From Dyella monticola (GTDB lineage: Bacteria > Pseudomonadota > Gammaproteobacteria > Xanthomonadales > Rhodanobacteraceae), in the NCBI RefSeq assembly GCF_003363155.1, contig NZ_QRBE01000001.1, forward strand, positions 186,001-250,000: a DNA stretch of 64,000 nt, in the 5' to 3' direction. This document shows, piece by piece, positions 9,128 through 19,667 of this stretch. Under the pieces are notes generated by a model that did not search any database, was not told where the DNA came from, and saw nothing but the letters and a program-made list of their open reading frames with translations. The stretch's first letter is position 1. Every line of letters starts with the position of its first letter. Made by a program: the position numbers and the translations under genes.

Positions 9128-10465
9128 ATGTCGAGCACAGCTACGCGGATCGAACTGGGCGGGCTGCGAACGCCACAGATGCGTGCGTTTCATTTGAGCT
9201 GGCTGGCGTTTTTCGCCTGCTTCTTCGCCTGGTTTGCGGTGGCACCGCTGATGCCGCTGATCAAGGGCGAACTTCATCTGAGCAACGATCAACTCGCCAA
9301 CATCAGCATTGCCGCCGTGGCGGTGACCGTGTTCGGGCGCCTGCTCGTAGGGCCGCTGTGCGACCGTTTCGGGCCCAGACGCACGTATACGTGGCTGCTG
9401 GTGATCGGTGCCATGCCGGTGTTCGGTATCGCTTTTGCGCATAGCTATGCATCGTTCCTGTGGTTCCGACTTGCCATCGGCATCGCGGGTGCGGGTTTCG
9501 TCATCACGCAATACCACACGTCGGTGATGTTCGCGCCGAACGTGGTGGGCACCGCCAACGCGACCGTCGCGGGGTGGGGCAATGCGGGTGGCGGCATCGC
9601 GCAATCGGCGATGCCATGGGTGCTTGCAGCAGCGGTTGCATTGGGCGCGCCGCAGGTTTTGGGCTGGCGTGCGGCGATGTTCGTGCCTGGCGCGCTGATG
9701 CTGATAGTTGCGCGTTTGTATTGGCGCTACGCGCAGGATTGTCCACAGGGCAATTATTCCGAACTGCGTGCACAGGGCTTTTTGCCTAAGGCTGGCAACG
9801 CGGGTGGCTGGCAAGTCGTACGTGCGGCAATCGGCAATTACCGCGTGTGGATGCTGTTCATCACTTACGCGGGTAGTTTTGGCATCGAGTTGTTCGTCCA
9901 CGGTGTGGCGGCCAGCTATTACGTCGATCGTTTCGGCATGGATCTCGGGCACGCGGGATTGGCGGCCGGAAGCTTCGGCGTGCTGGCGCTGTTTGCGCGC
10001 GCGTTGGGCGGCATCGCGTCGGATCGACTTGCGTTTCGACGCGGGCTGGCGGCACGCGGTGGGTTGCTGAGTGCGTTGCTGCTCGGCGAAGGGATGGGTT
10101 TGCTGTGGTTTTCCGGCACGCAGACGGCCAGCGTTGCCATCGTCGCCATGCTCGCGTTCGGCGTATTCACCCATATGGCGTGCGGCGCCACGTATGCGCT
10201 GGTGCCGTTCATCGATCGCACGGCACTGGGTGGTGTGGCAGGCATCGTTGGCGCGGGCGGCAATGTCGGCGCGGTGATGGCGGGATTTCTGCTCAAGGGC
10301 ACCGGCTCGGTGCCACACACCTTCGCGCTGCTCGGCGGTTTCGTGATCGTTGGCTCCTTGTGTGCGCTGGCGGTGCGGTTCAGTGCGGAGCACACGGCGC
10401 GCGAAGAACAGCTTTATCGCGAAGCAATCGGCCAAAACCAGGCGGCTCCACAGCCGGCTGCATGA
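9128..10465 (+). CDS. narK: nitrate/nitrite MFS transporter (NNP family)
   Basis: This 445-aa, roughly 12-span protein belongs to the nitrate/nitrite porter family. The two nitrate signature motifs are present: GWGNAGGGIAQ near residue 148 and GAGGNVGAVMAGF near residue 375. The arginine-bearing FGRLLVGPLCDRFGPRR follows the first helices. As the first gene of an assimilatory operon it should import nitrate, so NasA would be an equally fitting name. It is followed after 16 bp by nirB. A G-rich stretch (CGGGGTTAGGG) precedes the ATG. Confidence 0.93.
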   Translation: MSSTATRIELGGLRTPQMRAFHLSWLAFFACFFAWFAVAPLMPLIKGELHLSNDQLANISIAAVAVTVFGRLLVGPLCDRFGPRRTYTWLLVIGAMPVFGIAFAHSYASFLWFRLAIGIAGAGFVITQYHTSVMFAPNVVGTANATVAGWGNAGGGIAQSAMPWVLAAAVALGAPQVLGWRAAMFVPGALMLIVARLYWRYAQDCPQGNYSELRAQGFLPKAGNAGGWQVVRAAIGNYRVWMLFITYAGSFGIELFVHGVAASYYVDRFGMDLGHAGLAAGSFGVLALFARALGGIASDRLAFRRGLAARGGLLSALLLGEGMGLLWFSGTQTASVAIVAMLAFGVFTHMACGATYALVPFIDRTALGGVAGIVGAGGNVGAVMAGFLLKGTGSVPHTFALLGGFVIVGSLCALAVRFSAEHTAREEQLYREAIGQNQAAPQPAA

Positions 10466-10481
10466 GGGGGGAGTGAGAGCG

Positions 10482-13046
10482 ATGACAATGAAACTGCTCA
10501 TCATCGGCAACGGCATGGTCGGGCACAAACTGCTCGAAGCACTGCAGGAGCGCCAGCCGCGTGGCCTGGACATTACCGTGTTGTGCGAGGAGAGCCGGCC
10601 TGCCTATGATCGCGTGCACTTATCCGATTTCTTCAGCACAAAGAGCGCCGCCGACCTTTCGCTCGTCACGCCCGGCTTTTTCGAACGGCCAGGTTTGCAT
10701 CTGCGTCTTGCCACGCAGGCTGCGCACATCGATCGCCAGCACAAGCGTGTGACCACCGTGGCCGGCGAAGTCATCGCCTATGACAAGCTGGTGCTTGCCA
10801 CCGGCTCCAAACCATTCGTGCCGCCGATTCCAGGTAACGAGCGTCCTGGTTGCTTTGTCTATCGCACCATCGATGATCTGCTTGCCATCCAGGCGTGGGG
10901 AGCCCGCTCCAAAGTTGGCGTCGTGGTGGGCGGCGGCTTGCTTGGCTTGGAATGCGCCAAGGCACTGCGCGATCTGGGGCTGGAAACACACGTCGTGGAA
11001 TTTGCGCCGCGATTGATGGCTGTGCAGGTCGACGACATCGGCGGCTCGATGCTGCGGCGAAGGATCGAAGCGCTAGGCGTGACCGTGCATACCGGCAAGA
11101 GCACCAAGGCCATCGTCGATGGCCACGCCACGTGCCATCGCATGAGCTTCGCGGACGGCAGCCATCTGGATGTGGACATGATCGTGTTCTCCGCCGGCAT
11201 TCGCCCGCGCGACGAACTGGCGCGCCAGTGCGAGCTCGGTGTGGGCGAGCGCGGTGGCATCCACGTGGACAACTACTGCCGCACGCGCGATTGGGACGTC
11301 TATGCGATCGGCGAATGCGCGTATTGGGGTGGCAAGACGTTTGGTCTGGTCGCGCCCGGTTACGATATGGCACGCGTCGTGGCGGCCCATCTGAGCGCGC
11401 TGCTGGAACGCAAGGCAGCACTGCAACTGCCGGAATTTGCCGGCGCCGACATGTCCACCAAGTTGAAGCTGATGGGTGTGGACGTGGCCAGCATTGGTGA
11501 TGCGCACGGCGCCACGCCGGGTGCGCGCAGCTATCAATTCAGTGACGAGCGCAGGCAAATCTACAAGAAACTGGTGGTATCCGAAGACGGCAAACATCTG
11601 TTGGGCGGCGTGCTCATCGGCGACGCCAGCGAATACGGCACGCTGCTGCAGATGTTGCTCAACGATATTGAACTACCGGACGAACCGGAGTTCCTGATCC
11701 TGCCGTCCGCCGACGGCAAAGCCAAACCGAGCCTTGGCGTGGATGCGCTGCAAGCGTCCGCGCAGATCTGTTCATGCAACAACGTATCCAATGGTCAGTT
11801 GTGCGACGCGGTGGCCGCGGGTGCCACGTCCATTGGCGCGCTCAAGAGTATGACCAAGGCTGGCACGACGTGCGGTGGTTGCGTGCCATTGATCACGCAG
11901 GTGATGAAAGCGCACATGAAGCGGCAAGGCTTGGCGGTGAACAATCACCTGTGCGAGCACTTCGCGTATTCGCGCCAGGAGCTTTATCACCTGGTGAGCG
12001 TCGAACGCGTCAGGCACTTTGAAGAGCTCATCGCGCGCCACGGGAAGGGGCTGGGCTGCGATATCTGCAAACCGACCGTGGCCAGCATCCTCGCGTCGCA
12101 CTGGAATGAATTCGTGCTGCAGAAGGAGCACGCATCGCTGCAGGATTCCAACGATTACTTCCTCGCCAACATTCAGAAAGACGGCACCTACTCTGTCGTG
12201 CCGCGCATGGCCGGCGGCGAGGTGACGCCGGATGGCTTGATGGCCGTGGGCGCCGTCGCGAAGAAATACGGTCTGTATACCAAGATCACCGGCGGTCAAC
12301 GCGTGGATATGTTCGGCGCACGCCTGGAGCAACTGCCGCTGATCTGGGAAGAGCTGATGGCTGCCGGGTTTGAATCGGGCCATGCCTACGGCAAAGCGGT
12401 GCGCACGGTGAAATCCTGTGTGGGGTCCACCTGGTGCCGCTATGGCGTACAGGATTCGGTCGGCCTGGCGATCGATCTGGAGAATCGCTACAAGGGCCTG
12501 CGCGCACCGCATAAGCTGAAGTTCGGTGTGTCCGGTTGCACGCGCGAGTGCGCGGAAGCGCAAGGCAAGGACGTCGGTGTGATCGCCACCGATAAAGGTT
12601 GGAACCTGTACGTATGCGGCAACGGCGGCATGAAGCCGCGCCACGCCGAGCTGCTGGCGGTGGATCTGGATGCGCCCACGCTCATCCGCTACATCGATCG
12701 CTTCCTGATGTTCTACATCCGCACTGCTGATCGTCTGCAGCGCACCAGCGTGTGGCGCGACAACCTGGAGGGTGGTCTGGATTACCTCAAGGACGTCGTC
12801 ATCCATGATCGCTTGGGCCTTGCCGCGGAGCTGGAGGCGCAGATGCAGCACGTCGTAAATACCTATGAATGCGAGTGGAAGAAGGCGGTCACCGATCCGC
12901 ACACGCGCAAACGCTTTCAGCACTTCGTCAACAGCCATGCGCCCGACAGCAACGTGATGTTCGTGCCCGAGCGCGGCCAAATACGACCGGCCACGCTGGA
13001 CGAAAAACGCGTGCGACCCATACCGATACGGGTGACGACGGAGTAA
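10482..13046 (+). CDS. nirB: NAD(P)H-nitrite reductase large subunit
   Basis: NirB (854 aa) reduces nitrite to ammonium in the cytoplasm with six electrons from NAD(P)H. From the N-terminus I see FAD and NAD Rossmann domains (IIGNGMVGHK; VVVGGGLLGLE), a BFD-type [2Fe-2S] domain with C430, C432, C464 and C467, a ferredoxin-half domain, and the siroheme/[4Fe-4S] ligands C646, C652, C686 and C690 (CVGSTWC and CTRECAEA). All cofactor sites look complete. I place the start at the ATG at 10482, behind a GGGGGAGTGAGAG ribosome binding site. nirD follows after 3 bp. Confidence 0.96.
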   Translation: MTMKLLIIGNGMVGHKLLEALQERQPRGLDITVLCEESRPAYDRVHLSDFFSTKSAADLSLVTPGFFERPGLHLRLATQAAHIDRQHKRVTTVAGEVIAYDKLVLATGSKPFVPPIPGNERPGCFVYRTIDDLLAIQAWGARSKVGVVVGGGLLGLECAKALRDLGLETHVVEFAPRLMAVQVDDIGGSMLRRRIEALGVTVHTGKSTKAIVDGHATCHRMSFADGSHLDVDMIVFSAGIRPRDELARQCELGVGERGGIHVDNYCRTRDWDVYAIGECAYWGGKTFGLVAPGYDMARVVAAHLSALLERKAALQLPEFAGADMSTKLKLMGVDVASIGDAHGATPGARSYQFSDERRQIYKKLVVSEDGKHLLGGVLIGDASEYGTLLQMLLNDIELPDEPEFLILPSADGKAKPSLGVDALQASAQICSCNNVSNGQLCDAVAAGATSIGALKSMTKAGTTCGGCVPLITQVMKAHMKRQGLAVNNHLCEHFAYSRQELYHLVSVERVRHFEELIARHGKGLGCDICKPTVASILASHWNEFVLQKEHASLQDSNDYFLANIQKDGTYSVVPRMAGGEVTPDGLMAVGAVAKKYGLYTKITGGQRVDMFGARLEQLPLIWEELMAAGFESGHAYGKAVRTVKSCVGSTWCRYGVQDSVGLAIDLENRYKGLRAPHKLKFGVSGCTRECAEAQGKDVGVIATDKGWNLYVCGNGGMKPRHAELLAVDLDAPTLIRYIDRFLMFYIRTADRLQRTSVWRDNLEGGLDYLKDVVIHDRLGLAAELEAQMQHVVNTYECEWKKAVTDPHTRKRFQHFVNSHAPDSNVMFVPERGQIRPATLDEKRVRPIPIRVTTE

Positions 13047-13049
13047 GCG

Positions 13050-13400
13050 ATGGAGGATACCGTGACCGCGCAAGGCTGGATTCTGGTATGCGAGTTGAAG
13101 GACATCGTGCCCAACACCGGCGTGTGCGCGTTGATCGACGAGGGGCAGGTGGCGATCTTTCGCGTGGGTGAGCGTGAGGTGTATGCGCTCGACAATTACG
13201 ATCCGAATGCGAACGCATCGGTGCTGTCGCGTGGCCTCATCGGCACGGTGGGTGGGCGCCTCGTCGTTGCATCGCCACTCTACAAGCAACATTTCGATCT
13301 GCGCACGGGCGAATGTCTGCAAGCGCCTGAACATTCCGTGCGGGCCTGGCAGGTCAAGCTGCAGGATGAGTGCATTCTGCTAGGGCCACCGCTGCAATGA
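13050..13400 (+). CDS. nirD: nitrite reductase small subunit NirD
   Basis: The 116-aa protein has the Rieske-like fold of NirD (GWILVCELKDIVPNTGVCAL at the front, VVASPLYKQHFDLRTGECLQ near the end) but lacks the CxH...CxxH ligands, as usual for NirD, so it should not hold an iron-sulfur cluster. It is the partner of NirB. Its stop codon overlaps the next gene by 4 bp (ATGA), and it sits 3 bp after nirB, showing translational coupling along the operon. Confidence 0.92.
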   Translation: MEDTVTAQGWILVCELKDIVPNTGVCALIDEGQVAIFRVGEREVYALDNYDPNANASVLSRGLIGTVGGRLVVASPLYKQHFDLRTGECLQAPEHSVRAWQVKLQDECILLGPPLQ

Positions 13401-14626
13401 GTGCGCGACCCAGCCTGGTCGTGATCGGTAACGGCATGGCCGGCATGCGTACGGTGGAGGAATTGCTGCAACTGGCACCTGACTTGTACGACGTCACCGT
13501 GTTGGGTGCGGAGCCTTACGGCAATTACAGCCGCATCATGCTTTCGATGCTGTTGAGTGGTGAAAAGAGCGCCGACCAGATCATGCTCAACACGCCGCAG
13601 TGGTATGCCGAGCACGGCATCACCTTGCATGCCGGCGACCCTGTCGTGGCGATCGATCGGAGGCGTCGGCGTGTGCGATCGCGCAAGGGTGTGGACGTGC
13701 CCTACGATCGCTTGCTGATCGCCACTGGCTCGCAACCGTTTATCTTGCCGCTGCCCGGCAGCGATCTTCCCGGTGTGATCGGCTTCCGCAGCGTCGACGA
13801 TGTAGAGCAGATGGTGCAAGCCGCCGATAACTACCCGCATGCGGCAGTGATCGGCGGAGGCCTGCTTGGCATCGAAGCCGCCAATGGTCTTTTGCGTCGT
13901 GGCATGCAGGTGACCTTGCTGCATCGTACTGACGTGCTGATGGAGCAACAACTCAATGCCGACGCATCGCGATTGCTCTGGCACAATTTGAAGGGGCGCG
14001 GCTTGAACGTGCTGCTAAATGCCCAGACGTCGGAGCTGTACGGCCGTGAGCGGGTGGAAGGTATCGTGCTCGCCGACGGCAGTCGCATCAAGGCCGATCT
14101 GGTGGTGATGGCAGTGGGTGTGCGTCCGGACGTCGCACTGGCGAAATCCTGCGGACTGCACTGCGAGCGCGGCATTGTGGTCGACGACACCCTGCAGACA
14201 TACGACCCGCACATCTACGCGGTCGGCGAATGCGTGCAGCATCGCCGCCTGACCTTTGGCCTGGTGGCACCGGTGTGGGAGCAGGCGCGTGTCTGCGCCT
14301 CGCATTTGGCGCGCGTGGGACATCGTCGCTATCGCTTCACCCGCACGGCCACCAAGCTGAAGGTGACCGGCATCGATCTTTATTCGGCTGGCGATTTCAT
14401 GGGGGGCGCCGGCACGGAGGATCTGGTGCTCCGCGATCTTCGTCGCGGCATCTACAAGCGATTGGTGCTCAAGGATAACCAAGTTGTCGGCACCGTGCTG
14501 TATGGCGATGTGCATGATGGTGGCTGGTACTTCGAGTTGATCGAAAACGGTACGGATATTTCGCCGATTCGCGAGCGCCTGCTGTTTGGCAAGCATTACT
14601 GCCAGCAAACAGGGGGCGCGCGATGA
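13397..14626 (+). CDS. FAD/NAD-dependent reductase, likely electron donor to nitrate reductase
   Basis: This 409-aa flavoprotein resembles the N-terminal half of NirB closely enough (VVIGNGMAGMRTVEEL; AVIGGGLLGIEAANGL; VGECVQHRRLTFGLVAP) that the two are probably ancient duplicates. It lacks the [2Fe-2S] and siroheme parts. By position, between nirD and the molybdenum subunit, it should pass electrons from NAD(P)H to the nitrate reductase, the role of NasC in Klebsiella or NasB in other systems. That role is inference; no substrate-defining residue is visible. It overlaps both neighbours by 4 bp. Confidence 0.85.
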   Translation: MSARPSLVVIGNGMAGMRTVEELLQLAPDLYDVTVLGAEPYGNYSRIMLSMLLSGEKSADQIMLNTPQWYAEHGITLHAGDPVVAIDRRRRRVRSRKGVDVPYDRLLIATGSQPFILPLPGSDLPGVIGFRSVDDVEQMVQAADNYPHAAVIGGGLLGIEAANGLLRRGMQVTLLHRTDVLMEQQLNADASRLLWHNLKGRGLNVLLNAQTSELYGRERVEGIVLADGSRIKADLVVMAVGVRPDVALAKSCGLHCERGIVVDDTLQTYDPHIYAVGECVQHRRLTFGLVAPVWEQARVCASHLARVGHRRYRFTRTATKLKVTGIDLYSAGDFMGGAGTEDLVLRDLRRGIYKRLVLKDNQVVGTVLYGDVHDGGWYFELIENGTDISPIRERLLFGKHYCQQTGGAR

Positions 14627-17331
14627 ATGTCGCCACGACGTGTCCCTATTGCGGTGTGGGTTGTGGCCTGCTGGCGCGCATCGATGCCAGCGGCGCCGTG
14701 CAGGTGGAGGGCGACGCCCGGCATCCGGCGAATCATGGGCGTCTATGCGTCAAGGGTTCGGCCTTGGCAGAAACGGTCGATCTGCGCGGCCGGCTACTGC
14801 ACCCGCTGCTGCGTACGTCCGGTGGCAGCTTGCGGCGTACGAGCTGGAACGATGCGCTCGATCGTGTCGCCAAAGGCTTTGGCAAAGTGATCGAGCAGCA
14901 TGGTCCGGATGCAGTAGCGTTCTATGTTTCCGGACAGTTGCTTACGGAGGACTACTACGTCGTCAACAAATTGGCGAAGGGTTACATCGGCACGGCTAAT
15001 ATCGACACCAATTCGCGGCTGTGCATGTCATCCGCCGTGGCAGGGCACAAGCGTGCGTTCGGTGAAGACATCGTTCCGGGCTGTTACGACGATCTGGAAC
15101 TCGCCGAGTTGATCGTGCTGGTCGGCTCGAATACCGCCTGGTGTCATCCCATTGTTTATCAACGTATCGCCAAGGCGAAGGAACGCAGCGCGCCACCGCG
15201 CGTGGTCGTGATCGATCCGCGTCATACGGCCACGTGTGAGTCGGCCGATCTGCATCTGCCGATCAAACCCGGTACGGACGTGTGGCTGTTCAACGGGCTT
15301 GTGGCCTTTTTGTTCCAGCACGGTGCCATGGACACGCACTTCGTGGATACGCATACACAAGGTTTCGAAGCGGCGTTGGCGGCGGCGCAGACGGATGCGG
15401 GTGATCCCGCCGAGGTGGCGCGCATTTGCGGCGTAAAGCTTGTCGATCTGCTGGCGTTCTACGCCTGGTTCGCGCGGTGCGAACGTACCGTCTCGCTGTT
15501 TTCGCAGGGTGTAAACCAATCATCCAGTGGAACGGACAAGGTCAACGCCATCATCAATTGCCATTTACTGACCGGGCGCATCGGCAAGCCGGGTATGGGG
15601 CCGTTCTCGCTGACCGGACAGCCCAATGCGATGGGCGGGCGCGAGGTGGGCGGACTGGCGAACATGCTGGCCGCACACATGGAATTGGATAACCCCATGC
15701 ATCGCCAGATCGTGCAATCGTTCTGGCAGTCGCCGTGCATGGCCGAACGGGTTGGGTTGAAAGCGGTGGATTTGTTCCGCGCGATTGAAGAGGGAAGGGT
15801 CAAGGCGCTGTGGATAATGGCCACCAACCCGGTAGTGAGCCTGCCCGATGCCGATCAGGTGAAGAGGGCATTGGCGCGTTGCGAATGCGTGGTGAGTTCC
15901 GACATCGTCACGCATACCGATACCAACGCTTTCGCGCACGTGTTGCTACCTGCGCTAGGCTGGGGTGAGAAGGACGGCACGGTTACCAATTCAGCGCGAT
16001 GTATCTCGCGTCAGCGCGCCTTTCTGCCCGCGCCGGGTGAAGCGCGAGCCGATTGGCACATCGTATGCGAAGTCGCCAGACGCCTTGGCTTTACCCAGGG
16101 CTTCCAATTCGAAGACGTGCATGCGGTGTTTGTCGAGCACGCGCGGCTCACGGCATTTCGCAATCACGACGTACAGGCCGATGGATTGCCTGCGACGCGG
16201 CGGTTATTGAATCTGCAAGGCTTGGCACATGTGGATCGTCAGGCCTACGCGTCACTGTCACCTGTGCAATGGCCGGTTACGTCGGACGGCGAGGGAGTTG
16301 CTCGCCTCTTTGCCGATGGTCGCTTCTCGCATGTAGATGGCCGCGCGCGCTTTGTGCCGACGCCTGCCCGCATGCCAGCGCATGCTGCGGATCGCCACTA
16401 CCCGCTCATCCTCAACACGGGCCGCGTGCGCGACCAGTGGCATAGCATGACTCGTACCGGCAAGGCGCCGCGTCTGACCGGGCATATTGCTGAGCCGTTT
16501 ATCGACATGCATCCCCATGACGCGTTGCGCTGTGGTGTGCGCGAAGGCGAGCTGGCACGGGTGCAGTCGCGTTGGGGGGCGATGGTGGCGCGGGTAAAGC
16601 AAAGTGGTGGTGTGCTTGCGGGCAACGTCTTCGTACCGATTCACTGGAGTGGGCAATTTGCCTCCGATGCGCGCGTGGGAAGTTTGGTCAATCCGGTGGT
16701 CGATCCCATTTCCGGCGAACCGGAGTTCAAGCACACACCGGTACAGGTTGAGCCGTTTCCCGTGCGTTGGTACGGCTTCGCACTGAGTCGACGTGCACTG
16801 GCGCCGGAGGGTTTGAGTTATTGGACATCCATCCAGGGTGATTGTTTTCGGCGCTATGAATTGGCTCATCGTGAACGACCTCCGGAATGCGGTGCGTGGG
16901 CGCGTACGTGGCTTGGCGTGAGCGATCCGGATGCGGCCGATTGGCTGGAATATGAGGATCGCAGCACGGGCGTGTACCGCGCGGCGTATGTGATCGAAGG
17001 CCGTATCGAGTCGTGTATGTTTCTTTCATCGCGAGCGGATTTGCCGTCGCGGCATTGGCTGGCCAGCCTGTTCGTGCGCGATCAGTTGGAGGAAGCCGAT
17101 CGCATGGCCTTGCTGATCGGCGAGCCGGCGGAACCGGGCGTTGCAACCGGTCCGACGGTGTGTTCCTGCTTTGGTGTCGGCCGCGACACTCTTTGCGAGG
17201 CGATTCGCGCGCACGGCCTTGAAACGCCTGCGCAGATCACGGCGCATTTGCGTGCCGGCGGTAACTGCGGCTCATGCGTGCCGGAGTTGCGGCAGTTGAT
17301 TGCGCAAGTGCAGGGCCAGGCCGATGCCTGA
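14623..17331 (+). CDS. nasA: assimilatory nitrate reductase catalytic subunit (Mo-bisMGD) with BFD-type domain
   Basis: The 902-aa enzyme reduces nitrate to nitrite. The N-terminus binds [4Fe-4S] through C7, C10, C14 and C42 (TCPYCGVGC), followed by molybdopterin oxidoreductase domains and a dinucleotide-binding domain near residues 580-720 ([19 protein letters not shown]). The C-terminus adds a BFD-type [2Fe-2S] domain with C847, C849, C882 and C885, presumably the docking point for the preceding flavoprotein. There is no Tat signal, in keeping with a cytoplasmic assimilatory enzyme. It overlaps the upstream gene by 4 bp and cysG by 8 bp. Confidence 0.94.
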   Translation: MNVATTCPYCGVGCGLLARIDASGAVQVEGDARHPANHGRLCVKGSALAETVDLRGRLLHPLLRTSGGSLRRTSWNDALDRVAKGFGKVIEQHGPDAVAFYVSGQLLTEDYYVVNKLAKGYIGTANIDTNSRLCMSSAVAGHKRAFGEDIVPGCYDDLELAELIVLVGSNTAWCHPIVYQRIAKAKERSAPPRVVVIDPRHTATCESADLHLPIKPGTDVWLFNGLVAFLFQHGAMDTHFVDTHTQGFEAALAAAQTDAGDPAEVARICGVKLVDLLAFYAWFARCERTVSLFSQGVNQSSSGTDKVNAIINCHLLTGRIGKPGMGPFSLTGQPNAMGGREVGGLANMLAAHMELDNPMHRQIVQSFWQSPCMAERVGLKAVDLFRAIEEGRVKALWIMATNPVVSLPDADQVKRALARCECVVSSDIVTHTDTNAFAHVLLPALGWGEKDGTVTNSARCISRQRAFLPAPGEARADWHIVCEVARRLGFTQGFQFEDVHAVFVEHARLTAFRNHDVQADGLPATRRLLNLQGLAHVDRQAYASLSPVQWPVTSDGEGVARLFADGRFSHVDGRARFVPTPARMPAHAADRHYPLILNTGRVRDQWHSMTRTGKAPRLTGHIAEPFIDMHPHDALRCGVREGELARVQSRWGAMVARVKQSGGVLAGNVFVPIHWSGQFASDARVGSLVNPVVDPISGEPEFKHTPVQVEPFPVRWYGFALSRRALAPEGLSYWTSIQGDCFRRYELAHRERPPECGAWARTWLGVSDPDAADWLEYEDRSTGVYRAAYVIEGRIESCMFLSSRADLPSRHWLASLFVRDQLEEADRMALLIGEPAEPGVATGPTVCSCFGVGRDTLCEAIRAHGLETPAQITAHLRAGGNCGSCVPELRQLIAQVQGQADA

Positions 17332-18712
17332 CCTGTATCCACTGTTCGCTGACCTGACTGCGCTGCCCGTGTTGGTGGTGGGCGGTGGCCATGTCGCCGA
17401 ACGCAAGGTCACCGCGCTGCTCGCCGCCGGCGCACAGGTGCGCGTGGGCGCGCTGCTCCTCACCGCCACGCTGGCACGCCAGGTGGAAGAGGGGGAAATC
17501 CAGCATGTTGGCGACACCTTCCGGTCCGCCTGGCTGGATGATGTGTGGCTGGTTATCGCCGCGACCGGCGATCGCACGCTCAACGCCCAGGTGGCGGCGT
17601 TCGCGAAAGAGCGTCGTATTTTCGCAAACGTGGTGGACGATCCGGCGCTGTCGCGCTTTCAGGTTCCAGCGGTGGTAGACCGCGCACCGCTGACTGTTGC
17701 CATTTCCACTGGTGGCGCGGCGCCGGTCATTGCGCGGCGCGTGCGCGAAACGCTGGAAAGCGAACTCGACCACGCGCTGGGACCGCTCACGGCGCTCGTT
17801 CAACGGTATCGGTCACGCATCGCGCAGCGCTGGCCAAATCTCGCAGAGCGTCGCGCGTTTTACGACAGACTGTATGACGGATCAGTCATGACGCTGCTGC
17901 GCAGCGACCGCCCGGATGATGCCGAACGGGCTTTGCTGGATGCATTGGGCGCGAACGAGGCGGTGTCGTCCAGTGGCGCCGTGATGCTGGTGGGTGCAGG
18001 TCCTGGCGATCCCGGTCTGCTGACCCTGCGTGCGTTGCGCGCACTCAACCAGGCCGATGTGATCGTGCATGACTCGTTGGTCAGCGATGCCGTGCTTGCG
18101 TTGGCTCGCCGCGATGCGGAGCGTATCGACGTCGGCAAGCGTTGCGGCGGGCGCCATACGCCGCAGGAACTGATTCATCGGGTGTTGCTCGAACAGGCGC
18201 GGGCCGGACGCCGCGTCGTGCGCCTGAAAGGCGGTGATCCGTTCGTCTTCGGTCGCGGTGGCGAGGAAATGGAATTTCTGCGCGAACATGGTATTTCATG
18301 CGAGATCGTTCCCGGCATCACTGCCGCGCTAGCGTGCGCCGCGTATGCGGGTATCCCGCTGACGCATCGCGAACGGGCGCGCTCAGTGCATCTGCTTACC
18401 GGTCACTGCAAGGAGTCGCTCGATGGGATGGACTGGCCTGCGCTGGCACAGGATCACCAGACGTTGGCCGTCTATATGAGCGTGGCAAAGCTCGATGAAC
18501 TCATGCGCGGTTTGCTCGGACATGGTCGGCGAGCCGATACGCCGTTCGCCATCGTGGAGCATGGAACACTACCGCAGCAGCGCGTGTTACGCGGCGTGCT
18601 GCACGAGTTGCCACGGCGCGCGAAGGAACGCGGTGTTCAGTCGCCGGCATTGTTGATCATTGGCGAAGTGGCTGCCATGGCTCAGCCGTGGTTTGGAGCC
18701 ATCCATGACTGA
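17324..18712 (+). CDS. cysG: siroheme synthase CysG
   Basis: CysG (462 aa) converts uroporphyrinogen III to siroheme. Residues about 1-205 form the precorrin-2 dehydrogenase/ferrochelatase part ([32 protein letters not shown]), and about 215-460 form the SAM uroporphyrinogen methyltransferase ([33 protein letters not shown]). Length is that of the full three-activity enzyme. Placement in the nitrate operon supplies cofactor for NirB. The ATG at 17324 lies inside the last codons of the nitrate reductase gene. Confidence 0.95.
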   Translation: MPDLYPLFADLTALPVLVVGGGHVAERKVTALLAAGAQVRVGALLLTATLARQVEEGEIQHVGDTFRSAWLDDVWLVIAATGDRTLNAQVAAFAKERRIFANVVDDPALSRFQVPAVVDRAPLTVAISTGGAAPVIARRVRETLESELDHALGPLTALVQRYRSRIAQRWPNLAERRAFYDRLYDGSVMTLLRSDRPDDAERALLDALGANEAVSSSGAVMLVGAGPGDPGLLTLRALRALNQADVIVHDSLVSDAVLALARRDAERIDVGKRCGGRHTPQELIHRVLLEQARAGRRVVRLKGGDPFVFGRGGEEMEFLREHGISCEIVPGITAALACAAYAGIPLTHRERARSVHLLTGHCKESLDGMDWPALAQDHQTLAVYMSVAKLDELMRGLLGHGRRADTPFAIVEHGTLPQQRVLRGVLHELPRRAKERGVQSPALLIIGEVAAMAQPWFGAIHD

Positions 18713-19541
18713 TTTGGATTCCGGTCGCCCATTGCAGGGACGCCGGATCGCGATCCCCGAGTCGCGCGAGCTGGATCTGTTCGCGACACTGCTTGAACGC
18801 CGCGGAGCTGTCGTGCTGCGTTGTCCGCTGATTGATATTCGCGATGCGCCTGACCCCGTTCCCGTGCTCGCATGGCTGCGCATGTTCTGCACAGGCGGCT
18901 GCGACGATTTGTTGCTATTTACGGGCGAAGGCCTGCATCGCTTGCTCAGCCTGATCGAACATCACGCCCCCGATCTGCATGAACCGTTCGTCAAGCAGCT
19001 TGCCAGTGTGCGCATCATCGCGCGGGGCCCGAAGCCCGGACGCGTGTTGCGCGAACTCGGCTTGAAACCCGCGTTGATCGCCGACCCCGCCACGACACCC
19101 GGTGTGGTCGCGTTGCTGCAGACGCTGGATCTGAAGGGGCATTGCGTTGGCGTGCAACTGTACGGCAGCGAGCCCAATGCGCCGTTGATGGATGCTCTCG
19201 CTTGCGCTGGCGCACAGGCGCTGCCCGTGTGGCCTTATGTATACGCCGATGCTGCCGCTGATGCCGAAGCGTTGGGGTTGATCGAGGCGATGCAGCAGGG
19301 ACGCATCGATGCCATAGCGTTTACCAGCCTGCAGCAGGTGGAGCGGCTGTCTCGTCTGATCGGCGCCGGTCGCTTGCAGCAGGCGCTGGCGTGCACGCTG
19401 GTGGCGGCGATCGGGCCGGTGGTGGGCGATGCGCTGCGCGCGCATGGCGTGACGCCACAGGTCATGCCGGAAGGTCGGTTTTTCTTGAAGCCGTTGACGC
19501 AGGCGCTGATCGAGCGGCTGGGACGTTCGTCCTCCCACTGA
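18705..19541 (+). CDS. hemD: uroporphyrinogen-III synthase, operon copy
   Basis: The 278-aa protein has the HemD fold pattern: an N-terminal [20 protein letters not shown], a middle [13 protein letters not shown] strand-helix, and a C-terminal [19 protein letters not shown] with a closing [19 protein letters not shown]-like stretch. It closes the ring of uroporphyrinogen III, the substrate of CysG. It overlaps cysG by 8 bp, so it belongs to the nitrate operon. Sequence conservation in this family is low, so the call leans on context as well. The genome may hold a second, housekeeping hemD beside hemC. Confidence 0.82.
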   Translation: MTDLDSGRPLQGRRIAIPESRELDLFATLLERRGAVVLRCPLIDIRDAPDPVPVLAWLRMFCTGGCDDLLLFTGEGLHRLLSLIEHHAPDLHEPFVKQLASVRIIARGPKPGRVLRELGLKPALIADPATTPGVVALLQTLDLKGHCVGVQLYGSEPNAPLMDALACAGAQALPVWPYVYADAAADAEALGLIEAMQQGRIDAIAFTSLQQVERLSRLIGAGRLQQALACTLVAAIGPVVGDALRAHGVTPQVMPEGRFFLKPLTQALIERLGRSSSH

Positions 19542-19667
19542 CCGACAATGTTCTTTGATCTCCTGGACCCGACGGTCAGGGGCCGCAAGGACAAGAGGTA
19601 TGTTCTGGTGCACGGAATTGCCGCCTCAGGCTTGGCGACAGCGGCAGGTGGGGGCAAACTGGCCGCC

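Noticed and set aside
9110-10573. A 487-codon frame antisense to the nitrate transporter
   Set aside because: Arg/His/Gln-rich shadow of a membrane protein gene, no start signal.
11772-13334. A 520-codon frame antisense to nirB and nirD
   Set aside because: It crosses the coding region of two well-defined genes and shows no recognisable domain.
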